Shown: positions 15,793 to 25,666 of the stretch, in pieces
How positions within the stretch are numbered: position 1 is the first letter of the stretch
Layout: the number at the start of each line of letters is the position of its first letter
Source: Verrucomicrobiota bacterium
GTDB lineage: Bacteria; Verrucomicrobiota; Verrucomicrobiia; Verrucomicrobiales; Akkermansiaceae
Direction: 5' to 3'
Assembly (NCBI GenBank): GCA_004293445.1
Contig: RDYP01000012.1
Coordinates: 1 to 64,000, forward strand
DNA length: 64,000 nt
The notes under the pieces: generated by a model
What the model saw: the letters and a program-made list of their open reading frames with translations, nothing else
What the model was told of the DNA's origin: nothing
Database searches by the model: none
Position numbers and translations under genes: made by a program

Positions 15793-18168
15793 ATGCCGGA
15801 AGGGGACCTTGAGATCGCGTATTGCCATGCCTGTGGGAGTCCCATGGACGTGTCGTTGGTGGCTCCTTTTTCGAATGTCGAGTGTCCGCTTTGCGCGAAG
15901 CACACTCGGGTGAAGCGCGAGTTCGGTCCCTATACCCTGCTGCGGCGACTTGCTGTTGGAGGAATGAGCGTGGTGTTCATCGCGGAGGACAACACGCTGG
16001 GGCGGGAGGTGGTCGTAAAGATCCTCAACGAGGAATATGGTGGCGATGAAAAGCGGATCGGGGCCTTCGAGGAAGAAGCTCGGATCACGGCTTCCTTCAG
16101 TCATCCGCATGTGGTGCGGGTGTTCACCACCGGTCGGGCTTTCGGGCGATTTTACATCGCGATGGAATTGGTGCCGGGAGGGCATTTCGAGCATCACATC
16201 CGCGAGCGTGGTTCGATCCCCGAGGCGGAGGCTTTGCCATTGGCGATCCAGGTCGCGGCGGGTCTGAAAGCCGCGCATGCGGCGGGTCTGATTCACCGCG
16301 ATGTGAAGCCGGGGAATATCCTGTTGGATGCGTCGGGGAACGCAAAGTTGGTGGATTTTGGTTTGGCCTTGGTGACGAAGGGGGGCAGTGCGACGGCTGA
16401 GGAGATTTGGGCGACGCCTTATTACGTCCCGCCGGAAACGATCGAGGGCCAGGCTGAGGATTTCCGTTCGGATATCTATGCCTTCGGTGCGACGTTCTAC
16501 CATGCTCTGGCAGGTAGGCCGTCCTGTGATGAAGAGACGATGGATACGAATCGCCTGCGGGAGGCGAAGCGGAAGATCGCGCCTCTGGCAAAGGTCGCGC
16601 CGGGAACGAGCGCTGAAACCTGTGCGATCATCGAGCGGGCGATGGCTCATGATCCTGAGCAGCGCTTTCGTTCCTACGATGATTTGATTGCAGCTCTTGA
16701 GGGTGCGCGGCAGCGGGTTGCCAACGGTGTGCCGGAAGCGGTGCCGTCGAATTCTTCGCGGCGGGCCGGTGGGGAGCGTTTGGCGGACAAGCTTGCGCTT
16801 GCCGGCGCTTCATTGGCGGTGCTTGGTGCGCTGGTCTTTGGTGCGTGGTGGGTGATGCGGCCGAATGAAGTGCCTGAAGCGGTGACGGGCGGGAAGGAGT
16901 CCGTCGCGGAGGCACCTTCGGAATCCGTCGATTCGTCCGGCGGGCGGCGTGCCGGGGCGGCATACCGGGAGGCGGGGGAGGCGCTGCGCGCGGGAGATTA
17001 CGATAAGGCTCGTACTTTATTCATTCGGGTTCGGGACGAGCCCGGCGTGATGGAACCGACCGGTTCGTGGGCGGCTTGTGAGGCTGCGATTTGCTCTTAT
17101 CTAGAGGGTAGGGCGGGAGTCGCGCGGCGGGATGCGCGTGCGGCAAGAGAGCATCTCGAACGGAGCACGCAGGTGGATGCGGCAGTGAAGCTGCCCTTGC
17201 TGGAGACCTTGAAAGTTCTCGGAGGATTTCCGGCGGTCCGCCGCTCCGATGCGGCCGTGGTTCCATCGGGGCCGCAGCTGCTGGTGGCCTTGATGGCGGG
17301 CCTGAGAAATTGGGAGCACGGGATGTTGGTGGAAGCTCTGCCTCATTTCGAAGCGGTGATGGCCGTCGAGGCGAATGGCCCGGACGAGTGGATTGCTCCC
17401 TATCAGGACATTCTCCGAGGCTATCTGGCGGATCACGCGAAGCTTGCCGCGGCCGATTCGGTTCGCCTGCCGGATGGTATCGAGGCCTGTCGGAAACGGG
17501 CGGAGGAATTGGAACTGCTTCGTGCGGGGTTGAAGACGAAGGGGCGTGCCGCGTTCAATGTGCGGAGTTGGCAGTTGGCGATTCAGTCGAAGATTCACGC
17601 GCTTGAAGGATCCGCTCTGTCGCCGACGCCTCCCTCCGTGGTTGCGGAGAAGGTGGATTGGATGGCGCAGGTGAAGGGTCACACCGAGGCGTGTCGATTT
17701 GATGAGGCGGCGGAACTCCTGCGCAGGCCCGAGTTGATTCGGGAGTCCGGCAAGGAGCGGAGCGAGGCGCTCTTAATGATGATCGAGGCGGCGGCGGCCT
17801 TTCTGGGTGAACTCGAGGAGGAATTGGCGGGTGGTGCAGCGGATGCCGTCTTGGAGCTGCGCGATAAGACTCGGCCCGGTCCGATCACCGGCACCCGTCG
17901 TGGCGGTTTGCGAGTCCGCGATGCGGCGGGGGAGTCTCGTGAGCTCGCTTGGGCGGATATTTCTCCGGACAGTTTGATCGATCTTCACCGCATGCTGATC
18001 AAGGACGAGACCAGCGAGATCGAGCGCTTGCGGAGGCACGAGCAGGCGATCGCCTTTGATATGCTGGCGGGCAATCCGGAGCGGGCGCAGGAAGCCGCGA
18101 AGGTGCTTGCTGAACGTCATCCCGCCTTCAAGCGCCGATGGACACAACTGCAGCCCGGCATCGACTGA
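15793..18168 (+). CDS. membrane Ser/Thr protein kinase with N-terminal zinc ribbon
   Basis: A 791-residue Hanks-type kinase. Residues 11-34 form a zinc ribbon (C11, C14, C31, C34). The kinase domain (about 45-305) has a Gly-rich loop variant [10 protein letters not shown], the lysine in [14 protein letters not shown] (H168-D170) and DFG at 188, so it should be catalytically competent. One membrane helix follows at about 335-356 ([20 protein letters not shown]), then a roughly 430-residue helical outer part with TPR-like segments. The layout suggests signalling across the cytoplasmic membrane with an outer sensing or scaffold part. It is upstream of parE with a 56-bp gap on the same strand. 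Confidence 0.9.
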   Translation: MPEGDLEIAYCHACGSPMDVSLVAPFSNVECPLCAKHTRVKREFGPYTLLRRLAVGGMSVVFIAEDNTLGREVVVKILNEEYGGDEKRIGAFEEEARITASFSHPHVVRVFTTGRAFGRFYIAMELVPGGHFEHHIRERGSIPEAEALPLAIQVAAGLKAAHAAGLIHRDVKPGNILLDASGNAKLVDFGLALVTKGGSATAEEIWATPYYVPPETIEGQAEDFRSDIYAFGATFYHALAGRPSCDEETMDTNRLREAKRKIAPLAKVAPGTSAETCAIIERAMAHDPEQRFRSYDDLIAALEGARQRVANGVPEAVPSNSSRRAGGERLADKLALAGASLAVLGALVFGAWWVMRPNEVPEAVTGGKESVAEAPSESVDSSGGRRAGAAYREAGEALRAGDYDKARTLFIRVRDEPGVMEPTGSWAACEAAICSYLEGRAGVARRDARAAREHLERSTQVDAAVKLPLLETLKVLGGFPAVRRSDAAVVPSGPQLLVALMAGLRNWEHGMLVEALPHFEAVMAVEANGPDEWIAPYQDILRGYLADHAKLAAADSVRLPDGIEACRKRAEELELLRAGLKTKGRAAFNVRSWQLAIQSKIHALEGSALSPTPPSVVAEKVDWMAQVKGHTEACRFDEAAELLRRPELIRESGKERSEALLMMIEAAAAFLGELEEELAGGAADAVLELRDKTRPGPITGTRRGGLRVRDAAGESRELAWADISPDSLIDLHRMLIKDETSEIERLRRHEQAIAFDMLAGNPERAQEAAKVLAERHPAFKRRWTQLQPGID

Positions 18169-18224
18169 GGCCCGGGAACTTGCCAGTCGCACTCTCATTT
18201 TTCACCATTACCAAACATTTCCCC

Positions 18225-20072
18225 ATGGCCGCAGAATACACCGAAGCCGACATCAAATCCCTCGACTGGCGCGAGCACATCCGGATGCGCCCGGGCATGT
18301 ACATTGGCAAGCTGGGCGACGGTTCTTCGCCGGATGATGGCATCTACATCCTGCTCAAGGAGGTCATCGACAACTCGATCGACGAGCACATCATGGGTCA
18401 CGGCAAAGAGATCCGTGTTGATATCGACGAAGAAGGCCGGGTCGAAGTGCGCGACTTCGGGCGCGGCATTCCGCTCGGCAAGCTCTTCGATTGTGCTGCT
18501 CAGATCAATACGGGCGCCAAGTATGACAGCGAGGCCTTCAAGAAGTCGGTCGGCCTGAACGGCGTCGGCATCAAGGCGGTCAATGCGCTTGCCAGTTTTT
18601 TCGAAATCCAGGCATGGAGGGACGGACAGACTAAGGCGATCGAGTTTTCCAAGGGGGTCGTGACCGAGAATATGGAAGCGACTCGTCGGGAGGACGCCCC
18701 CTCGGGCACCCGGCTGGCGTTCGAGGTCGACCGCACGATTTTCCCCGCCAAGGCGAAGTTCAAGGAAGCTACGGTCGAGCGGATGTGCCGCTACTATTCT
18801 TATCTGAATCCCGGTCTGGCGATTTTCTTCAATGGCAAGAAATTCAAGTCGAAGGACGGTCTGCTCGATCTGTTGCGCGAGGAGATGGAGAGCGAGGCGC
18901 TCTATGATCCGATTCATTTGAAGGGCGCGGATATTGAAATCGCTTTTACCCACACCGCCGAGAGTGGGGAGGAATACTACACCTTCGTCAACGGCCAGAA
19001 CACCACTCAAGGCGGCACCCACTTGCAGGCTTTCCGCGAGGGTTTGGTGAATGCGGTGCGAGGCTTCTACAAGAAGCAGTACGACCCTGCCGACATCCGA
19101 GCGGGCATCGAGGCCGCGGTCTGCGTGCGGATCGTGGAGCCAGTCTTCGAGTCGCAGACCAAGACCAAGCTCGGGTCGGCGACCATTACGCCGAATGGTG
19201 AATCGCTGCGCACTTTCGTTGGCAATTTCCTCAAGCAGCATCTCGACAACTACCTGCACAAACATCCGAAGGTGGCGGAGGCGATCCAGAAGCGGATCCA
19301 AGCCGCCGAGCGCGAGCGCAAGGATCTCAAGGGCATCCAGAAGATCGCCCGCGAGCGTGCGAAGCAGGCGAAGGTGCACAACAAAAAGCTTCGCGACTGC
19401 CGCGCGCATTTGGGATCAAAGCACAAGCAGCGGCTCGACAGCACGCTCTTCATCACCGAGGGCGACTCGGCTTCCGGTTCGATTACCAAAAGCCGTGATG
19501 TCGAGACACAGGCTGTGTTCTCCCTTCGTGGCAAGCCGCTCAATACTTTTGGTCTGGCGAAGAAGATCGTTTACGAGAACGAGGAGTTCGCCCTCCTGCA
19601 AGCGGCCCTGGGGATCGAGGATGGGATTGAGGAGTTGCGCTACAATCGGGTGGTGATCGCCACCGATGCTGATGTCGACGGGATGCACATCCGTTTGTTG
19701 CTGCTGACATTCTTCCTCCAGTTCTTCCCTGAAGTGATCCGCGAGGGACATCTGTTCATCCTTCAGACCCCACTGTTTCGGGTGCGAAACAAGAAGGAGA
19801 CGGTCTATTGTTACGACGAGGATTCCCGGGTGAAGGCGATTGCCAAACTGGGCAAGAATGCCGAAATCACACGCTTCAAAGGTCTCGGTGAAATCTCGCC
19901 GGACGAGTTCAAGTTCATGATCGGCCCCGACATGCGCTTGGATCCTGTGACTTTCGAGGAGGGCAAGGGCACCAAGGAATTGCTTGCCTTCTACATGGGC
20001 AAGAACACGCCCGACCGACAGGACTTCATCATCGGGAATCTGCGGATCGAGGTGGACCGTCAGGTGGCTTGA
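18225..20072 (+). CDS. parE: DNA topoisomerase IV subunit B / GyrB-type ATPase
   Basis: A 615-residue type II topoisomerase B subunit. The GHKL ATPase part shows [32 protein letters not shown] and [18 protein letters not shown]; the Toprim part shows [11 protein letters not shown] and [20 protein letters not shown]. With the A subunit it passes one duplex through another and separates daughter chromosomes. The short length without an insert and the [18 protein letters not shown] form fit the ParE-like group, but GyrB versus ParE cannot be fully settled here. The ATG at 18225 follows CATTTCCCC. No parC or gyrA is next to it; the next gene, 14 bp on, is a rhamnosidase. Confidence 0.9.
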   Translation: MAAEYTEADIKSLDWREHIRMRPGMYIGKLGDGSSPDDGIYILLKEVIDNSIDEHIMGHGKEIRVDIDEEGRVEVRDFGRGIPLGKLFDCAAQINTGAKYDSEAFKKSVGLNGVGIKAVNALASFFEIQAWRDGQTKAIEFSKGVVTENMEATRREDAPSGTRLAFEVDRTIFPAKAKFKEATVERMCRYYSYLNPGLAIFFNGKKFKSKDGLLDLLREEMESEALYDPIHLKGADIEIAFTHTAESGEEYYTFVNGQNTTQGGTHLQAFREGLVNAVRGFYKKQYDPADIRAGIEAAVCVRIVEPVFESQTKTKLGSATITPNGESLRTFVGNFLKQHLDNYLHKHPKVAEAIQKRIQAAERERKDLKGIQKIARERAKQAKVHNKKLRDCRAHLGSKHKQRLDSTLFITEGDSASGSITKSRDVETQAVFSLRGKPLNTFGLAKKIVYENEEFALLQAALGIEDGIEELRYNRVVIATDADVDGMHIRLLLLTFFLQFFPEVIREGHLFILQTPLFRVRNKKETVYCYDEDSRVKAIAKLGKNAEITRFKGLGEISPDEFKFMIGPDMRLDPVTFEEGKGTKELLAFYMGKNTPDRQDFIIGNLRIEVDRQVA

Positions 20073-20086
20073 AGTGTCGAGCTACG

Positions 20087-22342
20087 ATGAGTGCCGTTTC
20101 TCACACCCGCCGCTTTGCTGCCGTGTGGTTGGCGTTCTCGCTTGCCGCCGAGGGGATGGAGGCTCCGTCCGGACTGTTGTGCAACCTGCTGGTCCAGCCG
20201 GAGAAGTCGCTCATAACCGAGCCGCGGCCCGATTTCGGTTGGATCGTCCCTGCCTCGAGGCAAGGGGATCGGCAGCGCGCTTGGCAAATTCTCGTCGCGT
20301 CGAGCGAGTCCTTGATCGTGGCGGGAAAAGGCGATCTTTGGAATTCCGGCAAGGTGGAGTCCAACAGATCGATCAATGTGGCGTATGATGGCGCTCCGCT
20401 GGCTCCGCAACGCGCTTACTGGTGGCGGGTGCGGACATGGGGTGTGGATGGCAAGCCTTCGCCTTTCAGTGAGCCGCAGAAATTCGTCACGGGGGAGTTC
20501 GGTCGGTCTAACAAGAAATGGCCGGGCGAGAGCCGATGGGTTCCGCTTCCCGACGAGCAGGGCTGGACTTTCGAGAATCGTCCGCCTGTCGTTTTTCAAG
20601 CCAACCCAGCGGCAGCGGTGGTGGCACGGCCGGATGGGAGCTGGTTCCTTGATTTCGGCAAAGCGGCTTTTGCGACGCTGTCGATGAGCATCGATTGGAA
20701 GCCCTCTGTTGCCGGGACCGCGAGCTATGTGGTGCAGGTTGCCTTGGGAGAAAAGAGGAAGGGGGATGCGGTCGATTCCAAGCCGGGTGGAGGAATCATT
20801 CATACCCGGGTCCCACTGACGATCCGGCCGGGCAAACATGATTACACCCTGCAATTGCCGCGTTTCGTGCCGCGCTATCCGCATAGCCAAGCGATGCCGG
20901 CGATCATGCCTGATGTGATTCCGTTTCGCTATGCGGAGGTGATTAGTGGAGCGGAAAAGATTGTGGTGAACGAGCCGAAGCAACTCGCCTTGTGGATCGG
21001 GTTCGATGACTCCGCCTCGTTCTTCACTTCATCGGAGCCGGCCCTTAACGACGTTTATCAGTTGTGTCGTTACTCGGTGAAGGTGAACACTTTCAATGGC
21101 GACTATGCGGCGAGCCAGCGGGAGCGGATGATGTACGAGGCGGACAGTTACATCCATCAATTGAGTCATTACGCGGTGGACAGGTCTTTTGCGACGGCGC
21201 GCTACAGCATGGAGAACATGATTTTCCATGCATCGTGGCCCACCGAGTGGATTTCCCATAGCATCATGATGGCTTGGGCCGACTACTGGCATACGGGCAA
21301 CCCGCGTTCGTTGGGTCGTTACTATGAGCAGCTCAAACCGAAGGCCATGCTCGCGCTGGCGGGCGAAGATGGATTGATCAGCACTCGGGGTGGCAAGCAG
21401 ACGAAGGAGTTCCGGCAATCGATTCATTTCAACGGAGCCGCGCTGAAGGATATCGTCGATTGGCCGCAGAGTGAGGCGGATGGGTTCGAGTTCCGCGAAG
21501 TCAACACGGTGGTCAACGCCTTCCATTATCGTTCCTTGGTGGATTTGGCTTCGATCGCTGCGGTGCTCGGAAAAGATAAAGAGGCCTCTTTTTATCGTGA
21601 ACGGGCCGCACGGGTGAAATCTGCGATCCACGAGCGAATGTTCGATCCTGCCCGCGGGATTTATGTGGATGGTGTCGGTGCCAAGCATGCCTCGCTTCAT
21701 GCGAATCTTTTTCCGTTGGCCTTCGGAGTTGTCCCCAAGCAGCACCGCAAGACGGTTGTCGATTTCATCAAGTCCCGTGGAATGGCCTGTAGCGTTTATC
21801 CGACGGTGTATCTCTTGGAGGCTTTATTCGATGCGGGGGAGGAACGTGCGGCGATCGATCTGATGACTGCGACGCACGACCGGAGTTGGCTGCACATGAT
21901 CCGGGTGGGATCTACGGTCACCACCGAGGCTTGGGATGTGAAGTACAAGGCCAATAGCGGTTGGACCCACGCATGGAGCTCGGCACCGGCTCAGATTCTA
22001 CCGCGGAAATTGGTGGGGATTGAATCAATGGAAGCGGGTTTCGGCAGGGTGCGAATTCACCCACGTCCCGGTGATGTGGCCCACGCACGAGCGCGTTTGC
22101 CCACTATCAGGGGAATGATCGACGCGGGTTTCCAGCGCGGCGCCGATGGTTCCTTCGAACTATCGGTGAGCTTGCCGGCGAATGTTGTCGGCGAGGCAGT
22201 GCTGCCTTGCTTGGATAACGCCTCCGACGAATTGCTGCTGAACGGCAGGGCGGTGCGCGGGCGTCGGGTGGAGAATCGAGGCTTGGTCGTCGAGCTCGGT
22301 TCCGGGAGGCATCGGATACTCCGCAAGCCCGGGTCGAAGTGA
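20087..22342 (+). CDS. secreted alpha-L-rhamnosidase (GH78-like)
   Basis: A 751-residue protein starting MSAVSHTRRFAAVWLAFSLA, a signal peptide. The N-terminal beta part (LLVQPEKSLITEPRPDFGWI, then YWWRVRTWGVDGKPSPFSEP) is the Bac_rhamnosid_N style. The (alpha/alpha)6 barrel contains NTFNGDYAASQRERMMYEAD, the acidic active-site stretch, and SWLHMIRVGSTVTTEAWD near residue 610, followed by a C-terminal beta domain (MEAGFGRVRIHPRPGDVAHA). It should release L-rhamnose from polysaccharides or glycosides outside the cytoplasm. A TTG at 20069 would extend it six residues into the parE stop. It is followed by a strong terminator. No other sugar-degradation gene is adjacent. Confidence 0.86.
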   Translation: MSAVSHTRRFAAVWLAFSLAAEGMEAPSGLLCNLLVQPEKSLITEPRPDFGWIVPASRQGDRQRAWQILVASSESLIVAGKGDLWNSGKVESNRSINVAYDGAPLAPQRAYWWRVRTWGVDGKPSPFSEPQKFVTGEFGRSNKKWPGESRWVPLPDEQGWTFENRPPVVFQANPAAAVVARPDGSWFLDFGKAAFATLSMSIDWKPSVAGTASYVVQVALGEKRKGDAVDSKPGGGIIHTRVPLTIRPGKHDYTLQLPRFVPRYPHSQAMPAIMPDVIPFRYAEVISGAEKIVVNEPKQLALWIGFDDSASFFTSSEPALNDVYQLCRYSVKVNTFNGDYAASQRERMMYEADSYIHQLSHYAVDRSFATARYSMENMIFHASWPTEWISHSIMMAWADYWHTGNPRSLGRYYEQLKPKAMLALAGEDGLISTRGGKQTKEFRQSIHFNGAALKDIVDWPQSEADGFEFREVNTVVNAFHYRSLVDLASIAAVLGKDKEASFYRERAARVKSAIHERMFDPARGIYVDGVGAKHASLHANLFPLAFGVVPKQHRKTVVDFIKSRGMACSVYPTVYLLEALFDAGEERAAIDLMTATHDRSWLHMIRVGSTVTTEAWDVKYKANSGWTHAWSSAPAQILPRKLVGIESMEAGFGRVRIHPRPGDVAHARARLPTIRGMIDAGFQRGADGSFELSVSLPANVVGEAVLPCLDNASDELLLNGRAVRGRRVENRGLVVELGSGRHRILRKPGSK

Positions 22343-22362
22343 GCCCGGTGCTGCTTGAAGAA

Positions 22363-22404
22363 AAACCCGCTGCCCACGTTGGGGGGAACGAAGGCAGCGG
22401 GTTT
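22363..22404 (+). terminator. Rho-independent terminator after the rhamnosidase gene
   Basis: A 12-bp perfect stem AAACCCGCTGCC (22363-22374) and GGCAGCGGGTTT (22393-22404) with an 18-nt loop. It is A-rich before and T-rich after, so it can act in both directions, 20 bp past the rhamnosidase stop and upstream of the convergent HIT gene end. Confidence 0.8.
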
Positions 22405-22421
22405 ATCCATGGGGGGATGGT

Positions 22422-22549
22422 CCGCTCGGGGGAGCGGTTACTCCAAGCTCGGCGATTCGGGGGAAAGGCGTCGCTTACGTGGATGATCCTGCGTTAAGCG
22501 CCGCGCGCCCGCCATTACGCCATCGCGTGGGATTTTTCCGTGGCGGGCG
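22422..22549. repeat. two further inverted repeats in a convergent gap
   Basis: In the 328-bp gap 22343-22670 two more stems follow the terminator: CCGCTC-GGGG-GAGCGG (22422-22437) and a 9-bp stem CGCCCGCCA (22506-22514) with TGGCGGGCG (22541-22549), whose loop holds CCA-TCGCG-TGG. No protein-like reading frame is present here. The function is unknown. Confidence 0.6.
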
Positions 22550-22670
22550 ATTCGAATAAGGGCTGCTACCTGGCGGGATCGGATGATGCGTCAGTTCCAG
22601 CGAGGTGAGTCAAAATCGAATCGCGGGACTGCTAGGCGATGTCGCATGAAGCGCCATCGCCGACTTGAAC

Positions 22671-23090
22671 TCAGTCTTCCTCCGCGCCGAGAGCCTCGTC
22701 GAAGGCGTCTTGAATTTTCTCAACTTGAGCATCGGTGTAGGCCTGCTTGCCTTCGAAGCCCCACACCACTCCGGGCCAAGCGGGGTCGCTCGATGAGCGC
22801 CCGACGATGTGAATGTGCATCTGACGCACTTGGTTGCCGATGCAGGCGACGTTGAGCTTCTCTGGCTTGAAATGGTCGGCGACGAATTCCGAGACCAGTC
22901 GCACTAGGATCATCACGTCGCCATAAGCGTCGGGCTCGAGCTGGTGGAGGTCTTCGATTCCCTCTTCGACTTCCGGGACGAGGATGAACCAAGGAAAGAT
23001 CGCGTTGTCCTTGAGCAGGATGCGGCAGCCGAGTTCGGAGCCGAAGTCGTGGCTGCCAGAGGCGAGCCTAGGATGAAGCGTGAAAGACAT
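22671..23090 (-). CDS. HIT-family protein
   Basis: A 139-residue histidine-triad superfamily protein, a nucleotide hydrolase or transferase. The core is QMHIHIVGR with H92 and H94; the first triad position is Gln (QxHxH), as in some bacterial HIT branches. The following AWPGVVWG is typical of the proteobacterial-type short HIT subfamily. The N-terminal CRILLKDNAIFPWFILVPE forms the usual strand-turn-strand. The ATG at 23090 gives normal HIT length, and the N-terminus MSFTLHPRLA fits. It is divergent from the TPR gene at 23204 and convergent with the rhamnosidase. The substrate is unknown. Confidence 0.85.
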   Translation of the reverse strand: MSFTLHPRLASGSHDFGSELGCRILLKDNAIFPWFILVPEVEEGIEDLHQLEPDAYGDVMILVRLVSEFVADHFKPEKLNVACIGNQVRQMHIHIVGRSSSDPAWPGVVWGFEGKQAYTDAQVEKIQDAFDEALGAEED

Positions 23091-23203
23091 GGCCGATCCA
23101 AGCCCGCTGAAGTGGTTGGTGCAACTTCGCAAGTGATTTGGGCTCGTCGACTTTCTTGAAGCCGGACCTTTGCCAAATCCCGACATCCTGCGATGCTGCG
23201 GGG

Positions 23204-23698
23204 GTGAATCACGATGCCGATGCGATCTGTTTGCGCGCCATGGGTTTTTTGGAACTCGGGATGCCAGAGGATGCTTTGGCGGAATTGGATGAGTTGACCG
23301 TGGGTTCCTCGATGGCGCTGCATTTGCGGGTCGATGCCTTCTTTCGTCTCTGCGATTGGCAGTCCGCTCTGGAGATTTGTCTGCCGATGACCGAGCAGGA
23401 GCCGTCCGACGCCGGGTGGTGGATTCAATCTGCGTATGCCACACGACGGGTCCGTTCCTTGGTCGAAGCGGAGTCGCTTTTGCGGACGGGACTGCGGAAG
23501 CATCCGGAGCACCCGCTCATGTTGTACAATCTCGCCTGTTATGCCTGCGTTCAGGAGCGACTCGACGAGGCGCGCGAGTGGCTGGAACGGGCGATCGTCG
23601 TGGATGAGGCGCAGGTTTTCAAAATGGCGGTGGTAGATTCCGATCTCGTGGCCCTGAGGACCTGGCTGATTGAGCGGCGACTCAAGGGGCGGGCTTGA
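23204..23698 (+). CDS. TPR-like repeat protein
   Basis: A 164-residue helical protein with tetratricopeptide-like pairs: AICLRAMGFLELGMPEDALA, a middle segment ending in DAGWWIQSAYATRRV, and PLMLYNLACYACVQERLDEA. The last is a clear TPR (about residues 110-140). TPR proteins are usually protein-binding adaptors; no target is suggested by the neighbours. The GTG at 23204 (VNHDADAICLRAMG) is taken as the start since the upstream frame is not protein-like; a TTG at 23138 would add 22 residues. Its 3' end overlaps the convergent SDR gene by 17 bp. Confidence 0.7.
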   Translation: MNHDADAICLRAMGFLELGMPEDALAELDELTVGSSMALHLRVDAFFRLCDWQSALEICLPMTEQEPSDAGWWIQSAYATRRVRSLVEAESLLRTGLRKHPEHPLMLYNLACYACVQERLDEAREWLERAIVVDEAQVFKMAVVDSDLVALRTWLIERRLKGRA

Positions 23699-25157
23699 GA
23701 GGGTTGCTCGGGTTGCCGGCGGCGAGGCGCTTCGCCATTCTCGGGAAAAGCAGCCAGTGCAGCGGAAGAATGGCATACCAGTAGGCGCGACCGGAAAGGC
23801 CCTGTGGGCGAAAAGTGGCGGTCTGGCGCAGAGCATCGCCCTCGATTTCAAATTCCAGCCACGCTTCTCCCGGTAGCCTCATTTCAGCGTAGAGCATCAG
23901 GCGACCGCGATCGCGGTCCGCGACCAGCACCCGCCAGAAATCCAGCGCGTCGCCGGGGCGCAGTTCTTTGGGATGGCGCCGCCCGCGGCGCAGGCCGGTG
24001 CCGCCGACCAGTCGATCCAGCCAACCTCGCAGCCGCCACGCCCACTTCATCGCGGGCCAGCCCCGCTGGCCGCCGAGTGACCAAAGAGCATCGATTACCG
24101 TCGACCGAGGCGCCTTCAGTGGAACCCGCTGCTCGTCGCGCAGCACGCCATGGGCCGGCACTTGGATCGCATCGACAAAGCGCGGGGCGAGCGAACCGGC
24201 GTTGAGCGCGTCGAACCAGCTCGAGGGCACGCGATTCTGAGCAATTCGTGCGAGTGCCTTTTCGACCGCCTCGCGATAATTGAGCAAGGGTGGTGCGAGT
24301 ATATCGCGGATCGCCTGATCGCGGCAGACGGTCTCGTTTTTCATCGAATCAACCAGCGTTCGAGCCAGCGGGAAGGAAGTCGCGGTCATCAGGTAGAGCC
24401 ACCACGAAGAGAGCTTGGGGCTGAGGAAAGGGACCGGCAGGAACCAGCGTCGCAGCCCTCGAACCGCGGCGTAGCCTTCTAACAGATCGCGGTAGCGAAG
24501 CACCTCGGGTCCGCCGATGTCGTAGGTTTTGCCCGCGGTTTCCGGTCGTTGGAGGAGTCCGGTCAGGTAATCGATCACATTGCGGATGGCGATGGGTTGG
24601 CAGCGGGTGTTCACCCAGCGCGGGCAGATCATCAAGGGCAGCTTCTCTGCGAGGTCGCGGACGATTTCGAAGGAAGCGGAGCCCGAACCGACGATGATCG
24701 ATGCGCGCAGTACGGTCAGAGGGATGCCGCTTTCGCGCAGGACTTCTTCGACGTGAAGGCGGGAACCGAGGTGGGGTGACAAGGGCTGGGATTCGTCGAT
24801 CAGCCCCCCGAGATAAAGAATCCGTGAGCAGCGTGTCTTGCGCAGGGCGACGATGAAAGAGCGGGCTGTCGCTTCCTCGTTCGCTGCGAAATTCCCGCCG
24901 CTGCCCATGGAGTGGAGCAGGTAGTAGGCGGCGTCCAGATCGGCGGGAAAGTCCGGAAGTGAATCGGGTTTGAGAAAGTCGCCCTCGATGACTTGAAGCT
25001 TGTCGCCAGCGTCGGCAAAGTCCCCTTCTGGGAAGCGTCTGCGGTCGCGAACCACCGCGGTGATACGATGCCCGGCGTCGAGCAAAGCAGGCAGGAGCCG
25101 CAGTCCGATGTAGCCGTTGGCGCCGGTGAGGAGAAGGTGCACGGCAAAGAATGGCAC
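23682..25157 (-). CDS. SDR-type NAD(P)-binding protein with C-terminal DUF2867 domain
   Basis: A 491-residue two-domain protein. The N-terminus is an atypical extended SDR/NmrA Rossmann fold with LLTGANGYIGLRLLPAL (nucleotide loop) and strand-helix units to about residue 300. The C-terminal part (about 320-480, from SLAPRFVDAIQVPAHGVLRD) matches DUF2867, which ends in a hydrophobic SGRAYWYAILPLHWLLFPRM segment. Such fusions are common in bacteria, but no reaction is established. The start is a GTG at 25157 or the GTG at 25142 (VHLLLTGANGYIG), the latter closer to the Rossmann core. The frame runs through the shared 17 bp with the TPR gene. Confidence 0.85.
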   Translation of the reverse strand: MPFFAVHLLLTGANGYIGLRLLPALLDAGHRITAVVRDRRRFPEGDFADAGDKLQVIEGDFLKPDSLPDFPADLDAAYYLLHSMGSGGNFAANEEATARSFIVALRKTRCSRILYLGGLIDESQPLSPHLGSRLHVEEVLRESGIPLTVLRASIIVGSGSASFEIVRDLAEKLPLMICPRWVNTRCQPIAIRNVIDYLTGLLQRPETAGKTYDIGGPEVLRYRDLLEGYAAVRGLRRWFLPVPFLSPKLSSWWLYLMTATSFPLARTLVDSMKNETVCRDQAIRDILAPPLLNYREAVEKALARIAQNRVPSSWFDALNAGSLAPRFVDAIQVPAHGVLRDEQRVPLKAPRSTVIDALWSLGGQRGWPAMKWAWRLRGWLDRLVGGTGLRRGRRHPKELRPGDALDFWRVLVADRDRGRLMLYAEMRLPGEAWLEFEIEGDALRQTATFRPQGLSGRAYWYAILPLHWLLFPRMAKRLAAGNPSNPLKPAP

Positions 25158-25194
25158 GAATGCCGCGTCGCGCCTCCGCGAATCGCGCGCGGAG

Positions 25195-25398
25195 TTAGCG
25201 GAACAGCCCTTTGAAAGATCCGAACAGGCCGCCCAGCGGGGGAAGGTCCTGAACCTTTCCGGCGAGCAGGCCGTCGACCAGCCCCTCGTAGCCGTCGGGG
25301 AGCTTCGACTTCACGAAATCCGCCACGGTCTGGAGGGTCGCGTCCACTTGCTCCGGACTCAGCCCCAGTGCGGCCAATTTTTCCTGAAGTTCGTTCAT
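25195..25398 (-). CDS. small helical protein (DUF2267/DUF2780-like)
   Basis: A 67-residue protein, MNELQEKLAALGLSPEQVDA at its N-terminus, predicted as two to three amphipathic helices with a Gly/Leu/Phe C-terminus (PPLGGLFGSFKGLFR). The phrase FVKSKLPDGYEGLVDGLL resembles small DUF2267/DUF2780-type proteins, tentatively. No signal peptide. It starts 22 bp downstream of tRNA-Leu on the same strand and stops 38 bp before the SDR start, so it may lie on a transcript linking them. Function unknown. Confidence 0.6.
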   Translation of the reverse strand: MNELQEKLAALGLSPEQVDATLQTVADFVKSKLPDGYEGLVDGLLAGKVQDLPPLGGLFGSFKGLFR

Positions 25399-25419
25399 GA
25401 GTTCGGAAGCGTGGGGAGA

Positions 25420-25501
25420 TACCGGGAACAGGACTCGAACCTGCACAAGAAAACTCGCCTGATCCTAAGTCAGGTGCGTCTACCAATTCCGCCATCCCGG
25501 C
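25420..25501 (-). tRNA. tRNA-Leu (anticodon TAG)
   Basis: The minus strand gives a class II tRNA: acceptor GCCGGGA/TCCCGGT, anticodon stem CCTGA/TCAGG with loop CTTAGGA (anticodon TAG, Leu), a long variable arm as expected for Leu, and T-arm GCAGG/CCTGT with loop TTCGAGT. The discriminator is A and CCA is not encoded. As in the tRNA-Arg, the first acceptor pair is G1-U72. Confidence 0.95.
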
Positions 25502-25666
25502 GTCGGTCGAGAAGCTAGCGTCCGGAGTTCCGTGTGCAAGTCGGCTTTTCTTATTCCGTCTGACATGCAAGCGAGGCTCGTGGTGTCGGCATCTTTCAGT
25601 TTCGCCCCTTTCCCCTTGCCAGAGCAGTCGAGGGAGACGGGAATCGGGCACAAGAAACCCCTTCGA

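Noticed and set aside
18195-19409. A 404-codon minus-strand frame inside parE
   Set aside because: It is a mirror of a well-supported topoisomerase gene and has no domain.
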